In this document: positions 25,895-35,123 of the stretch, piece by piece
Numbering within the stretch: the first letter of the stretch is position 1
Layout of the letters: the number at the start of each line of letters is the position of its first letter
Source of the DNA: Ignavibacteria bacterium
GTDB taxonomy: Bacteria > Bacteroidota > Ignavibacteria > Ch128b
Direction of reading: 5' to 3'
DNA: 64,000 nucleotides
Assembly (NCBI GenBank): GCA_013177855.1
Contig: JABLYA010000001.1
Location: forward strand, 1,653,573-1,717,572
The notes under the pieces: model-generated
Database searches by the model: none
What the model was told of the DNA's origin: nothing
Seen by the model: the letters and a program-made list of their open reading frames with translations, nothing else
Position numbers and translations under genes: made by a program

Positions 25895-27364
25895 ATGAAA
25901 GTTGCCTTTGTAACTTCTGAGTTGGCGCCATTTGCGAAAGTGGGCGGACTTGCAGATGTTGCTCAGGGTTTGACCAAAGCTTTAAGTAAACTGGGATGTG
26001 ATATTAAAATTTTCCTCCCCAAGTACTCCACCATCGATCCATGGCGTGACGAGCTCCATTATTGCTTTGATATAAATGAAATAAAATTAAAAATTTCTGA
26101 AAAAGAATTTTCGGTTCATACATTTAAAAAAGAAATTGAATTTAATTCGAAATACAGAGTTGAAGTTTATTTTGTCGACTCTCCTTTTCATTTTGAGCGT
26201 GATTCTATTTACACTAATGACATAGACGAAGGAGAAAGATTCCTGCTTTTTTCTAAAGCTGTTATTGAAATCATACAAAGATTAAAATGGGCTCCCGATG
26301 TTTTTCATATCAATGACTGGCCCACAGGTCTACTGCCCGTAATTCTCAATCAACATTACAGTTGGGATACTTTATTTAAGCATTCAAGATTTCTTTTTAC
26401 AATTCACAATATCGAGTATCAGGGGAATTTTCAGCCTGAACTTATTTATAATAATCATCTGGATGGGAAATATTTTTACTTAGGCGGTCCTCTTGAATTT
26501 CACGGTAAAGTATCTTTTTTGAAAGCTGGTATTGAATTCTCTGATATCATTACAACTGTTAGTGAAAATTATGCAAATGAAATTTTAATGCCCGAATTTG
26601 GTGCGGGAATGGAAAATATTCTTCAAACGAAAAAAGATAAACTTTTTGGCATCTTAAATGGAGTCGATTATTCAGAGTGGAATCCAAAAACGGATCAATT
26701 CATTCCTTACAAATATTCTGAAAAATCTCTTTATCGAAAAAAATGGAATAAAATTGAACTTCTAAAAACTTTTCATTTACCGGAAGATAAAGAAACACCG
26801 TTAATCGGAATTGTCTCAAGACTTGTTTCTCAAAAAGGATTTGATTTAATAATTAATGGTATTGATGAAATTTTAAAGTTGAATTGCCGATTTGTAATTC
26901 TTGGTTCGGGTGAAATTAAATATGAAGATTTCTTCAGAAGCTTATCTTATTCTTATCCAGAGAAATTTGGTTTGAAAATTGGATTTGATAATCATCTGGC
27001 ACATTTGATTGAAGCTGGTGCAGATATGTTTTTAATGCCTTCAAAATATGAGCCTTGTGGACTTAATCAAATTTATAGTTTGAAATATGGGACTGTACCA
27101 ATCGTTAGAAAAACCGGCGGGCTTGCAGATACTATTCGTGATTGGGATCTATACATAGAATTGAATTTACATTCAGGCAATGGATTTACATTTAATGATT
27201 ATACGGCAGATTCAATGCTTGATGCAATTAACAGAGCACTTTCGAAGTATAGGGATAAAAAAGTTTGGAAGCAGATACAATTAAATGGAATGAAAGAAGA
27301 TTTTTCCTGGGATAAGTCTGCAAAAAAATATTTGCAATTGTATCAATTAGCTTCGAAAATTTAA
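25895..27364 (+). CDS. glgA: glycogen synthase (ADP-glucose type, GT5)
   Basis: The protein has 489 aa, normal for GlgA. The N-terminal ELAPFAKVGGLADV (10-23) binds ADP-glucose, HINDWPTGLLP follows, and the C-terminal half has IGIVSRLVSQKGFDLI, MPSKYEPCGLNQ and RKTGGLADTI. It elongates alpha-1,4-glucan from ADP-glucose. The gene is 12 bases after larB, possibly co-transcribed by position, and no other glycogen gene is adjacent. The partial amylase at the window end could act on related polysaccharide but is exported. Confidence 0.93.
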   Translation: MKVAFVTSELAPFAKVGGLADVAQGLTKALSKLGCDIKIFLPKYSTIDPWRDELHYCFDINEIKLKISEKEFSVHTFKKEIEFNSKYRVEVYFVDSPFHFERDSIYTNDIDEGERFLLFSKAVIEIIQRLKWAPDVFHINDWPTGLLPVILNQHYSWDTLFKHSRFLFTIHNIEYQGNFQPELIYNNHLDGKYFYLGGPLEFHGKVSFLKAGIEFSDIITTVSENYANEILMPEFGAGMENILQTKKDKLFGILNGVDYSEWNPKTDQFIPYKYSEKSLYRKKWNKIELLKTFHLPEDKETPLIGIVSRLVSQKGFDLIINGIDEILKLNCRFVILGSGEIKYEDFFRSLSYSYPEKFGLKIGFDNHLAHLIEAGADMFLMPSKYEPCGLNQIYSLKYGTVPIVRKTGGLADTIRDWDLYIELNLHSGNGFTFNDYTADSMLDAINRALSKYRDKKVWKQIQLNGMKEDFSWDKSAKKYLQLYQLASKI

Positions 27365-27436
27365 TTTTTCTCATTAAAATCCATCCTTGAATTCAAGCTC
27401 TATCTTTTCGATATTTGTAAAACCAATGGTAGAGAA

Positions 27437-28363
27437 TTGAGATTTCTAAAATACTTCTTCTATATTCTTCCCACATTAATCTTTATTGTCTTCATTTCGA
27501 TTAGGGAGACAAAAGGAACACTTGGAACTTTAAAAAATCCTGTTAAGCTTTATTTTACACCCTCAGTTGATGCTGAAAAGATTACTCTCAGCGCCAAACC
27601 GTTAATTAAATTTCTTGAAAAAGAAACTGGCTATTATTTTGAGACAGCAGTTCCAACTTCTTACATCGCAGTTGTTGAAGCTTTTGGAACAGACCGGGCA
27701 GATATTGCAATAATTAACTCGTTCAGTTATTTACTTGCTCATGAAAAATACGGCGCAAATGCTGTGCTGAGAGTAATCAGAACCGGTAATCAAGCATATT
27801 ATCGTGGGCAAATAATAGTAAGAACTGATTCCGGAATTGAAAAACTTGAAGACTTAAATGGGAAATCAATTGCTTATGTTGATGCATCATCGGCTTCAGG
27901 TTATATTCTGCCAAGTGCACTCCTTCGAAAGAAAGGAATAAAGCCTTCCAGAGAAACTTTTGCGATGAAACATGACAATGTTGTGATTATGGTTTACCAG
28001 AAGCAAGTTGATGCAGGCGCCACTTTTTACTCTCCACCACATCCAGTGACTGGCGAACCTCTTGATGCACGATCAAGAGTTAAAAAACAGTATCCAGATG
28101 TATTTGAAAAAATTAAAATACTTGCTCTAACTGATTCTTTGCCAAATGATCCTGTGGTTTTTAGAAAAGGAATGCCTCGTGCGATGGTTGAAAGAATTAA
28201 AAATGCTTTGCTGAAGTTTGCTAACTCTGAAGAAGGCAAAAAGATTATGCCCGAAATTTATAGTATGGAAGGTTTAATGGAAACACAAGATTCAGATTAT
28301 GATCTTCTTCGAAAACTTATCAAAGAAGCTGGATTAAATCTTGAAGAAATGGTTAAGAAATAA
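27437..28363 (+). CDS. phnD: phosphate/phosphonate/phosphite ABC transporter substrate-binding protein
   Basis: The protein has 308 aa. A hydrophobic N-terminus (about 5-22) acts as a signal or anchor; the PhnD-type fold follows with YFTPSVDAEKI, ADIAIINSFSYLLA, YRGQIIVRTDSGI and YVDASSASGYILPSALL. No in-frame ATG precedes the conserved region, so TTG at 27437 is the start; the nearby ATG at 27426 runs into a stop. Ligand could be phosphonate, phosphite or phosphate. It shares one base with the ATPase gene. Confidence 0.85.
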   Translation: MRFLKYFFYILPTLIFIVFISIRETKGTLGTLKNPVKLYFTPSVDAEKITLSAKPLIKFLEKETGYYFETAVPTSYIAVVEAFGTDRADIAIINSFSYLLAHEKYGANAVLRVIRTGNQAYYRGQIIVRTDSGIEKLEDLNGKSIAYVDASSASGYILPSALLRKKGIKPSRETFAMKHDNVVIMVYQKQVDAGATFYSPPHPVTGEPLDARSRVKKQYPDVFEKIKILALTDSLPNDPVVFRKGMPRAMVERIKNALLKFANSEEGKKIMPEIYSMEGLMETQDSDYDLLRKLIKEAGLNLEEMVKK

Positions 28364-29136
28364 TGAACTCAAATGTAATCGTTGAAGTACGCAACTTACA
28401 CAAAGTGTATCCAAGTGGAACTCACGCATTGAAAGGAGTTTCGCTTGATGTTTATGAAGGTGAGTTTCTTGTTGTAATCGGTTTAAGCGGTTCTGGCAAA
28501 ACAACTTTATTAAAATGCATTAATCGACTTGAAGAACCAACGGCAGGTACAGTTAAATTTCTCGGTAAAGATATAACGCATATTAAAGGTAAGGAACTTC
28601 GAGAAGTTAGAACACACATTGGAATGGTTTTCCAGCAGTTTAATTTGATCAAAAGAATGAGTGTACTTAATAATGTACTTGCTGGAAAACTAGGATATAT
28701 GAAAACATTACCATCGATACTTGGCAACTTCCCGCCGCAATGTATTGAAGAAGCTTTAAAGAATCTTGATATAGTTGGTATAAAAGAATATGCATACGAA
28801 CGAGCTGATAAACTTAGCGGTGGTCAGCAGCAGAGAGTTGCAATTGCAAGAAGTTTAATGCAATCACCAAAACTGTTACTTGCAGATGAACCAGTTGCAA
28901 GTCTTGATCCGGCAACTTCAAATTCAATAATGCAATATTTCGAAAAAGTAAATAAAGAACTTGGCGTGACTGTTGTCTGTAATTTACACTTTCTTAGTCT
29001 TGTTAGAAGATACGCAACTCGTGTGATTGCTCTAAAAGCCGGTGAGATTGTTTTCGAAGGTTATCCGAATGAAATTGATGAAAAGTGGTTCAAAAAAATT
29101 TACGGAGAAGAAGCAGAAGAAGTGGAGATTAGATAA
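28363..29136 (+). CDS. phnC: phosphonate-type ABC transporter ATPase
   Basis: The protein has 257 aa. Walker A is GLSGSGKTT (40-48), the signature is LSGGQQQR, and Walker B leads into LLADEPVASLDP. It energises import with PhnE and PhnD. The start codon overlaps the phnD stop (TAATG), and the same arrangement links it to phnE, so the three are one operon. Confidence 0.9.
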   Translation: MNSNVIVEVRNLHKVYPSGTHALKGVSLDVYEGEFLVVIGLSGSGKTTLLKCINRLEEPTAGTVKFLGKDITHIKGKELREVRTHIGMVFQQFNLIKRMSVLNNVLAGKLGYMKTLPSILGNFPPQCIEEALKNLDIVGIKEYAYERADKLSGGQQQRVAIARSLMQSPKLLLADEPVASLDPATSNSIMQYFEKVNKELGVTVVCNLHFLSLVRRYATRVIALKAGEIVFEGYPNEIDEKWFKKIYGEEAEEVEIR

Positions 29137-30209
29137 TGTTAGAACCAGAATTAGAGTTACATCCTAAGGAAAAAATTTTAAGAAAGAAAAGAAATCAAGA
29201 AAAGATTGATCTTGTAAAAGCTATCCTTTTAGATAGTTTCTTTATTTTTTACACAATTCTTGTTTGTCAAAGAGCTATTTATTACAAAGTAATCCTTGAT
29301 CTTCGAGAATTACCTTTTTCGTGGTCTGAAATTCTCATCTTTGCTATCTTTTCATTAATAGTAGGATTTGTTTGGGGTTACAGCCGCACTTCACTCGGAG
29401 CTAAAATTATGGGTCTGGCGAAGGATACCAAATTCGCCAAATGGTCTTCTGAGATTTTTGCATGGACATTATTCAATTTAACCTTTATTGCGGGTTGGTT
29501 AGTTACCAAAATTTCGCTGATCGATTTATTCAGCAAAGAAGGAATTGAAGGAGCAAATAGAATATTTCACGCATTATTTACTCCTGAGTTTGGAATTTTT
29601 GATGATGCTCTCTTTGCGATAATTGAAACAATTTATCTTGCATTAGTCGCAACTTTATTATCCATTCCACCGACATTAATTATAAGCTTCTTCACTGCTC
29701 GTAATCTGATGAAGGATAATTGGTTTACTATGACTATTTATTATGTGTTGAGAATAATTTTAAATTTTGTCCGTTCGATTGAACCACTAATTTGGGCAAT
29801 TATTTTTTCTGTGTGGGTTGGAATTGGACCTTATGCTGGAATGATCGCGTTACTTGTTCATACAATCGCCGCAAATGCAAAACTTTATTCTGAAGCAATT
29901 GAAAGTATTGAAGAAGGGCCAGTTGATGCAATTGAAGCAACAGGTGCGAATAAAATTCAAGTCATATGGTATGCTGTGGTTCCTCAAATAATTCTGCCGT
30001 TTTTATCTTTTACTATTTATCGTTGGGACATAAATGTTAGAATGGCGACTGTGATTGGTCTGGTTGGGGGTGGTGGAATTGGTACAATGCTTATGCAGTA
30101 TCAGGGACTTGCTCAATGGCATGAAGTTGGTTTGATTGTTATTATGATTGCAATTGTTGTATGGATAATGGATTACATTAGTGCAAAGATTAGAGAAGCA
30201 ATTTATTAA
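29136..30209 (+). CDS. phnE: phosphonate-type ABC transporter permease
   Basis: The protein has 357 aa, longer than the usual PhnE of about 270 aa because of an extra N-terminal region (about 1-140) with additional membrane helices. The core carries the permease loop EAIESIEEGPVDAIEATGA, which docks on PhnC, followed by WYAVVPQIILPFLSF and GLVGGGGIGTMLM. No C-P lyase, phosphonatase or phosphite dehydrogenase gene lies nearby, so the transported compound is not identified. Confidence 0.88.
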   Translation: MLEPELELHPKEKILRKKRNQEKIDLVKAILLDSFFIFYTILVCQRAIYYKVILDLRELPFSWSEILIFAIFSLIVGFVWGYSRTSLGAKIMGLAKDTKFAKWSSEIFAWTLFNLTFIAGWLVTKISLIDLFSKEGIEGANRIFHALFTPEFGIFDDALFAIIETIYLALVATLLSIPPTLIISFFTARNLMKDNWFTMTIYYVLRIILNFVRSIEPLIWAIIFSVWVGIGPYAGMIALLVHTIAANAKLYSEAIESIEEGPVDAIEATGANKIQVIWYAVVPQIILPFLSFTIYRWDINVRMATVIGLVGGGGIGTMLMQYQGLAQWHEVGLIVIMIAIVVWIMDYISAKIREAIY

Positions 30210-30483
30210 TAAACTGAACTGAGTGTGAATACTTATACTGTTTTTGCACCATTTCTAATTGAGTAAAAATTTTTTCAATTATTCTTTCACTTATAATGTC
30301 ACTCGTTACTTAACCTTTTCTTTTTGGATCTATACTAAGTTTGGCATATAAAGGGTATTGGGTTTAGAATTAAATTTTCAATGGTTATGATTAACATAAA
30401 TCTTAAGAATTTGTTTTAAACTGTTGCAAAGTGTTTTTTCTTTAGCAAATAAAATTAAATAAAACAAAATCCTGAGGCATCAC

Positions 30484-30834
30484 ATGAAAAAATTAATTCT
30501 TACTGCTTTTGCTATCATTTTTACATCTTCGATTGCTTTTGGGTAATCAGTCCAAAGTGGGACCTGGTTTGCTGGAGTAAGGGAAGGATTTACTCTTGAT
30601 AAAGGAAATGGGGAAAGAGTTTTAACCATTTCGGTTGATTTTCCAAATCCGTTTGAGAAAAAACCAATAGTTATGGTTGGCGTCAATCAAATTGATGCTG
30701 ATAAGACGACAAACCTTCGTTATAAAGTTGAAGCAACAACAGTTTCAAGAGATGGTTTTGCATTAAAAATCACGACCTGGGGCGATACAAAAATTTTTGG
30801 GATCGGAGGATTTTGGATTGCGCATCAACCGTAA
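30484..30834 (+). pseudogene. secreted H-type lectin domain protein with one in-frame stop
   Basis: An ATG at 30484 opens a signal peptide (MKKLILTAFAIIFTSSIAFG), but codon 21 is TAA (30544-30546). The same frame then continues without further stops to 30834 and encodes a complete H-type lectin-like domain: FPNPFEKKPIVMVGVN, NLRYKVEATTVSRDGFALK, TTWGDTKIF and FWIAHQP. A single CAA-to-TAA change at the cleavage site would explain it. H-lectins bind sugars such as GalNAc. Either this is a fresh pseudogene or a sequencing error. A good terminator follows, so the unit is otherwise intact. Confidence 0.78.
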
Positions 30835-30849
30835 CTAAAAAAATTTTTA

Positions 30850-30889
30850 AGTCACCCTCTATGAAATTAGGGGGTGGCTTTTTCTTTTT
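30850..30889 (+). terminator. intrinsic terminator after the H-lectin gene
   Basis: AGTCACCCTC (30850-30859) pairs with GGGGGTGGCT (30870-30879) over 10 bp including two G-U pairs, followed by a T-rich run to 30889. The lectin stop is 15 bases upstream. Confidence 0.85.
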
Positions 30890-31038
30890 ATTTGTTCTCA
30901 TCAATTATGTATTATATCGCACTTGACTTAAAGAAATCTCTTCGGGCATTAAAGTTTCAATTAAACATTCATTAAAAAAATCAAAAAATACCTTTCTAAT
31001 TAAAATTTCTCTTGTTTTAAAAATTCTCACTCATAACT

Positions 31039-31046
31039 TAAATTTG
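31039..31046 (+). promoter_or_regulatory. Bacteroidetes-type -7 element before metG
   Basis: TAAATTTG fits TAnnTTTG and lies 13 bases before the metG ATG, with a TTGTTTT stretch about 22 bases upstream as a possible -33. The transcript would have almost no leader. Confidence 0.35.
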
Positions 31047-31059
31047 TCAAAAATTTTGG

Positions 31060-33120
31060 ATGGATAACAAGACTTTCAAGCGAACCTTAGTTACAGCCGC
31101 ATTGCCTTACGCAAACGGACCCATTCATCTTGGACATTTAGCAGGAGCTTATCTCCCTGCCGATATTTTTGTCCGTTTCAAAAGATTGAAGGGTGAAGAT
31201 ATAATTTTTATCTGCGGTTCTGACGAGCACGGCGTTCCAATAACTATTACAGCCGAGAAAGAAGGCGTTTCTCCAAAAGTTATTATTGATCGTTATCACG
31301 AAATGAACCGCAAGGCATTTGAAGATTTTGGAATGAGTTTCGATAACTACTCGAGAACTTCTCTCCCGCTTCATCATAAGACTGCACAGGAATTTTTCTT
31401 AAAGTATTATGAGAATGGAATCCTCAAACAGAAGAAAGAAATGCAGTATTATGATGAAAAAGCTAAGATGTTTTTGCCAGATAGATATCTTGTGGGCACC
31501 TGTCCGCATTGTAAGAGTGAAGATGCTCGAGGCGATCAATGTGAGAATTGTGGTAGCTATCTTAATCCCACTGATCTAATTAATCCGAAAAGTAAAGTAA
31601 CAGGTGAAACTCCCGTCCTAAAAGAAACGATCCATTGGTATTTCCCTCTCGGAGCTTATCAGGAACGTCTTGAAAAATATATTGCTGAAAAAGATGCTCA
31701 GGAAGGATGGAAAGAAAATGTTTTAAATTATTGTCGAAGCTGGTTTCAAGAAGGTTTGCAGGATAGAGCAGTTACTCGTGATCTCGATTGGGGAGTTAAA
31801 GTACCAGTTGCAGGATTTGAAAATAAAGTTCTTTATGTCTGGTTTGAAGCAGTTCTCGGTTATATTTCATCGACAAAAGAATGGGCAGAAAAAAAAGGAA
31901 ACCCAGACGAATGGAAAAAATACTGGCAGGATCCTGAAACAAAATATATTGCCTTCATTGGTAAGGATAATGTAGTTTTTCATTGCATCGTATTCCCAGC
32001 AATGTTAATGGCTTGGAATGATTTGAGTGAAGAAAAATACATCCTTCCAGATAATGTGCCTGCGAATGAGTTTTTGAATTACGAAGGATTGAAATTTTCA
32101 AAAAGTCGGGGTTGGGGAATTGATTTAAAAGATTTCTTGGAACATTTTCCACCAGACCCATTGAGATATTATTTAGCTTCAATTCTTCCAGAGAACCGCG
32201 ACACTGATTTTTATTGGCGAGATTTTCAAGCCAAAAACAATAATGAACTTGCCGATATTTTTGGAAATTTTGTCAATCGAACTTTAACTTTTACAGCTAA
32301 ACATTTTAATCTCCAGGTTCCTGAAATCAAAAAATTAAGACCGATTGATGAGGAACTCCTGAAACAAATTCCTGAATTCAAAAAAAATGTTGAGCATTAT
32401 TTCGAAAAGATCAGGATCAAAGATGCTTTGACTGAGACAATGAATCTCGCTCGACTTGCAAATAAATATTTTAACGATTCTCAACCATGGAAAACAATCA
32501 AAGAAGATCCTGAAGCCTGCGCAACAACAATAAATCTTTCTTTGCAACTGATCAGAACTCTGGCTGTAATGCTTTCACCAGTTATTCCATTTACATCCGA
32601 AAAAATATTTAAACTATTGAACATTGAAAGCGAAGAATTAAAAAAATGGGATGGCTGTGAGGAACCAAAACTTCAAGCGGGGCATAAAATCAACCAGCCT
32701 GAAATTATTTTCACCAAGATTGAAGATAAAACAATTGAACCTTATCTAAAGAGTCAGGAGAAACAGGAACAGGTTGAATTGAAAAACCGGGAGAATAAAA
32801 TTGAGATTGATGATTTTAAGAAAATTGAAATTCGAGTTGCAAAGGTAATTGAATGCGAGAATGTTCCTAAATCAAAAAAACTTTTGAAGCTAAAAATAGA
32901 TCTTGGTTTTGAGAAACGTCAGGTTATAGCTGGGCTTGCCGAGTTTTATAAACCTGAAGAAATGATTGGAAAGAAAGTTTTAGTTGTTTCGAATCTTAAA
33001 GAAGCAAAATTAATGAATGAAATCTCACAAGGAATGATACTCGCAGTTGAAGACGAAAATAAAAAACTTAAACTTGTAACTGTTGATGATAATTTACCTC
33101 TCGGTGCAATTTTAAGATAA
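31060..33120 (+). CDS. metG: methionyl-tRNA synthetase
   Basis: The protein has 686 aa. The class I HIGH motif appears as HLGH (23-26) in PYANGPIHLGHL. A zinc knuckle CPHC...CENC lies at about 147-165, and the KMSKS equivalent reads KFSKS (about 345-349). The anticodon-binding helical domain is followed by a C-terminal EMAP-like tRNA-binding domain from about 585 (KKIEIRVAKVIECENV). It charges elongator and initiator tRNA-Met. The C-terminal module promotes dimerisation in relatives. Confidence 0.96.
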   Translation: MDNKTFKRTLVTAALPYANGPIHLGHLAGAYLPADIFVRFKRLKGEDIIFICGSDEHGVPITITAEKEGVSPKVIIDRYHEMNRKAFEDFGMSFDNYSRTSLPLHHKTAQEFFLKYYENGILKQKKEMQYYDEKAKMFLPDRYLVGTCPHCKSEDARGDQCENCGSYLNPTDLINPKSKVTGETPVLKETIHWYFPLGAYQERLEKYIAEKDAQEGWKENVLNYCRSWFQEGLQDRAVTRDLDWGVKVPVAGFENKVLYVWFEAVLGYISSTKEWAEKKGNPDEWKKYWQDPETKYIAFIGKDNVVFHCIVFPAMLMAWNDLSEEKYILPDNVPANEFLNYEGLKFSKSRGWGIDLKDFLEHFPPDPLRYYLASILPENRDTDFYWRDFQAKNNNELADIFGNFVNRTLTFTAKHFNLQVPEIKKLRPIDEELLKQIPEFKKNVEHYFEKIRIKDALTETMNLARLANKYFNDSQPWKTIKEDPEACATTINLSLQLIRTLAVMLSPVIPFTSEKIFKLLNIESEELKKWDGCEEPKLQAGHKINQPEIIFTKIEDKTIEPYLKSQEKQEQVELKNRENKIEIDDFKKIEIRVAKVIECENVPKSKKLLKLKIDLGFEKRQVIAGLAEFYKPEEMIGKKVLVVSNLKEAKLMNEISQGMILAVEDENKKLKLVTVDDNLPLGAILR

Positions 33121-33137
33121 TTTAAAAAAGTGGAGGA

Positions 33138-35123
33138 ATGATGAAAGCTTTGAAGCAATTTTCTGTATTGTTAATCTTGATCTTATCAATATTATTGGTT
33201 TCTTGTTCGACATCTAAAAAAGAAATAGTTTTAGCTGAATTCGACAAACAAAAAATCACGGTTGATGAATTCGAAAAAGTTTATGCAAAAAACAACGGCG
33301 GTTATGAAGCAGCAAAGAAAGACTCACTTCAGAAAAAAAGAAATTTCCTTGACCTTTATGTTAATTTTAAAATGAAGGTTTATGATGCAAAACGAAGAGA
33401 ACTGGACAAACTTCCAGATGTAGTCGCAGAGTATAATGATTACAAACAAAAAATTGGAGTTACATATTTACTCGAAAAAGAATTAGTTGAACCAAATATC
33501 AAAGAACTTTACGAGAAAAGAAAAGAAGAATTAAGAGTAAGCCATATAATGTTCCGGCCTGACTCAGCAGGATTTGAAGGTGCTTATCTTAGAGCTCTCG
33601 CTGTTCTTGATTCAATAAAGAATGGTGCTTCATTTGAAGAAATGGCAAAAAAATACAGTCAGGATTATTATTCTGCTCCTTACGGTGGAGATATTTTTTA
33701 CATAACAGCTGGAGATATAATCCCTTCATTTGAGCAAGCTTGTTATAAATTAAAAGCTGGAGAAGTTTATCCCGAACCAGTTAGAACTCAATTCGGATAT
33801 CACTTAATTAAAGTTACTGATAGAAGGCCAAGAATTCCTGAAATAAGAGCAAGTCATATTTTAATAGAACTTAAACCCGGATTCACATCTGAAGATTCAG
33901 CTAAAGCTCTTGAAAAAATTCAAAAGATAAAAGAGAAAATTAATCTTGGTGAAGATTTTTCAGAGTTAGCAAAAGAATTTTCTGAAGATGAAGGAACTAA
34001 AAGTCTTGGTGGTGATCTTGGCTTCTTTTCGAGAAGAATGATGGTGCAGCCATTTGACGAAGCTGCGTTCAATCTAGAAGTTGGTCAGGTTTCTGATATT
34101 GTCAAAACACAGTTCGGTTATCACCTGATAAAAGTAACCGACAAGAAACAATTGAAGTCTTTTGAAGAAGAAAAAGATTTTCTTAAGTCGATCTATCAAC
34201 GAATTAAATATAATGATGATAAGCAGAGATTTCTTGATTCGCTTAAACGAGCATTCAATTATAAAGTGAATTCGGATTTAATTGATCAAATCGCTGCTAA
34301 GGCCGATACAATTCAGATTGGTGGACAGTACTGGGTCAGCGATTTAAAAACAGAATTTGGTGATTCAATAATCATTACCTATGCGAAGCAAAAAATTTCA
34401 GTCGATACTTTAATGGCTCGAGCTGAAAATCTTGCTGAGTTTATAAACAGACGAATTACAAAATCGACACTCGATAATATTGTTAATAGAATCTCAGAAG
34501 ATTTGCTGTTAGCCGAAGCTGTTGAGTATCTCCCGGCAAAGTATCCACAATTTGCCGAATTGATGGAAGAGTACAAGAATGGAATCTTAATTTTCAAACT
34601 TCAGGAAGAAGAAGTTTGGAACAAAATTCAGATTGATGAAGATAAATTAAGAACTTATTGGGAAGCAAATAAAGAAAAATTCCAGTGGCCCGATCGAGTT
34701 GAGTATGCTGAGATATTTGTAAAATCTGATTCTCTCGCACAGGAAATTTATAAAATGTTGAAGGCTGGAGAAATTTTTGATTCTTTAGCTGCTAAGTATA
34801 CAGAAAGACCAGGCTTCAAAGAAAAGTATGGGTATCATGGTATTAAACCAGTTCTTGATAATGCACTTTCACAAAAAGCCGATCAATTAAAAGAAGGCGA
34901 GTTTTCAGAACCATTTAAAAACACAAACGGTTATTCAATAGTTAAATTGATCAAAAAACATCCTGCAGGTTTAAAGACATTTGAGGAGGCTTTGCCAGAG
35001 GTTAGCGGTGCAGTTCAAGAAATTGAATCTAAGCGGCTTGAAAATGATTATATCGAATTTCTTAAATCAAATTACAAACCTCGCATTTACTACGATAAAC
35101 TTAGCAAGGCTTTTATTGATTAG
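33138..35123 (+). CDS. lipoprotein peptidyl-prolyl isomerase with three parvulin-type repeats
   Basis: The protein has 661 aa. A lipoprotein signal ends LLVSC (anchor C23). A short SurA/PpiD-like helical region follows, then two clear PpiC domains, about 130-228 (ELRVSHIMFRP...FGYHLIKVTD) and 235-338 (EIRASHILIEL...FGYHLIKVTD), and a weaker third one at about 525-625. It is probably a periplasmic outer-membrane-protein chaperone. It is the first of three consecutive SurA-like genes. Its stop overlaps the likely start of the next gene by 8 bases. Confidence 0.87.
   Translation: MMKALKQFSVLLILILSILLVSCSTSKKEIVLAEFDKQKITVDEFEKVYAKNNGGYEAAKKDSLQKKRNFLDLYVNFKMKVYDAKRRELDKLPDVVAEYNDYKQKIGVTYLLEKELVEPNIKELYEKRKEELRVSHIMFRPDSAGFEGAYLRALAVLDSIKNGASFEEMAKKYSQDYYSAPYGGDIFYITAGDIIPSFEQACYKLKAGEVYPEPVRTQFGYHLIKVTDRRPRIPEIRASHILIELKPGFTSEDSAKALEKIQKIKEKINLGEDFSELAKEFSEDEGTKSLGGDLGFFSRRMMVQPFDEAAFNLEVGQVSDIVKTQFGYHLIKVTDKKQLKSFEEEKDFLKSIYQRIKYNDDKQRFLDSLKRAFNYKVNSDLIDQIAAKADTIQIGGQYWVSDLKTEFGDSIIITYAKQKISVDTLMARAENLAEFINRRITKSTLDNIVNRISEDLLLAEAVEYLPAKYPQFAELMEEYKNGILIFKLQEEEVWNKIQIDEDKLRTYWEANKEKFQWPDRVEYAEIFVKSDSLAQEIYKMLKAGEIFDSLAAKYTERPGFKEKYGYHGIKPVLDNALSQKADQLKEGEFSEPFKNTNGYSIVKLIKKHPAGLKTFEEALPEVSGAVQEIESKRLENDYIEFLKSNYKPRIYYDKLSKAFID

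Noticed and set aside
34981-35115. Earlier in-frame starts for the middle chaperone gene at 34981
   Set aside because: They lie inside the upstream gene's coding sequence and would add an implausible N-terminus before the lipoprotein signal.
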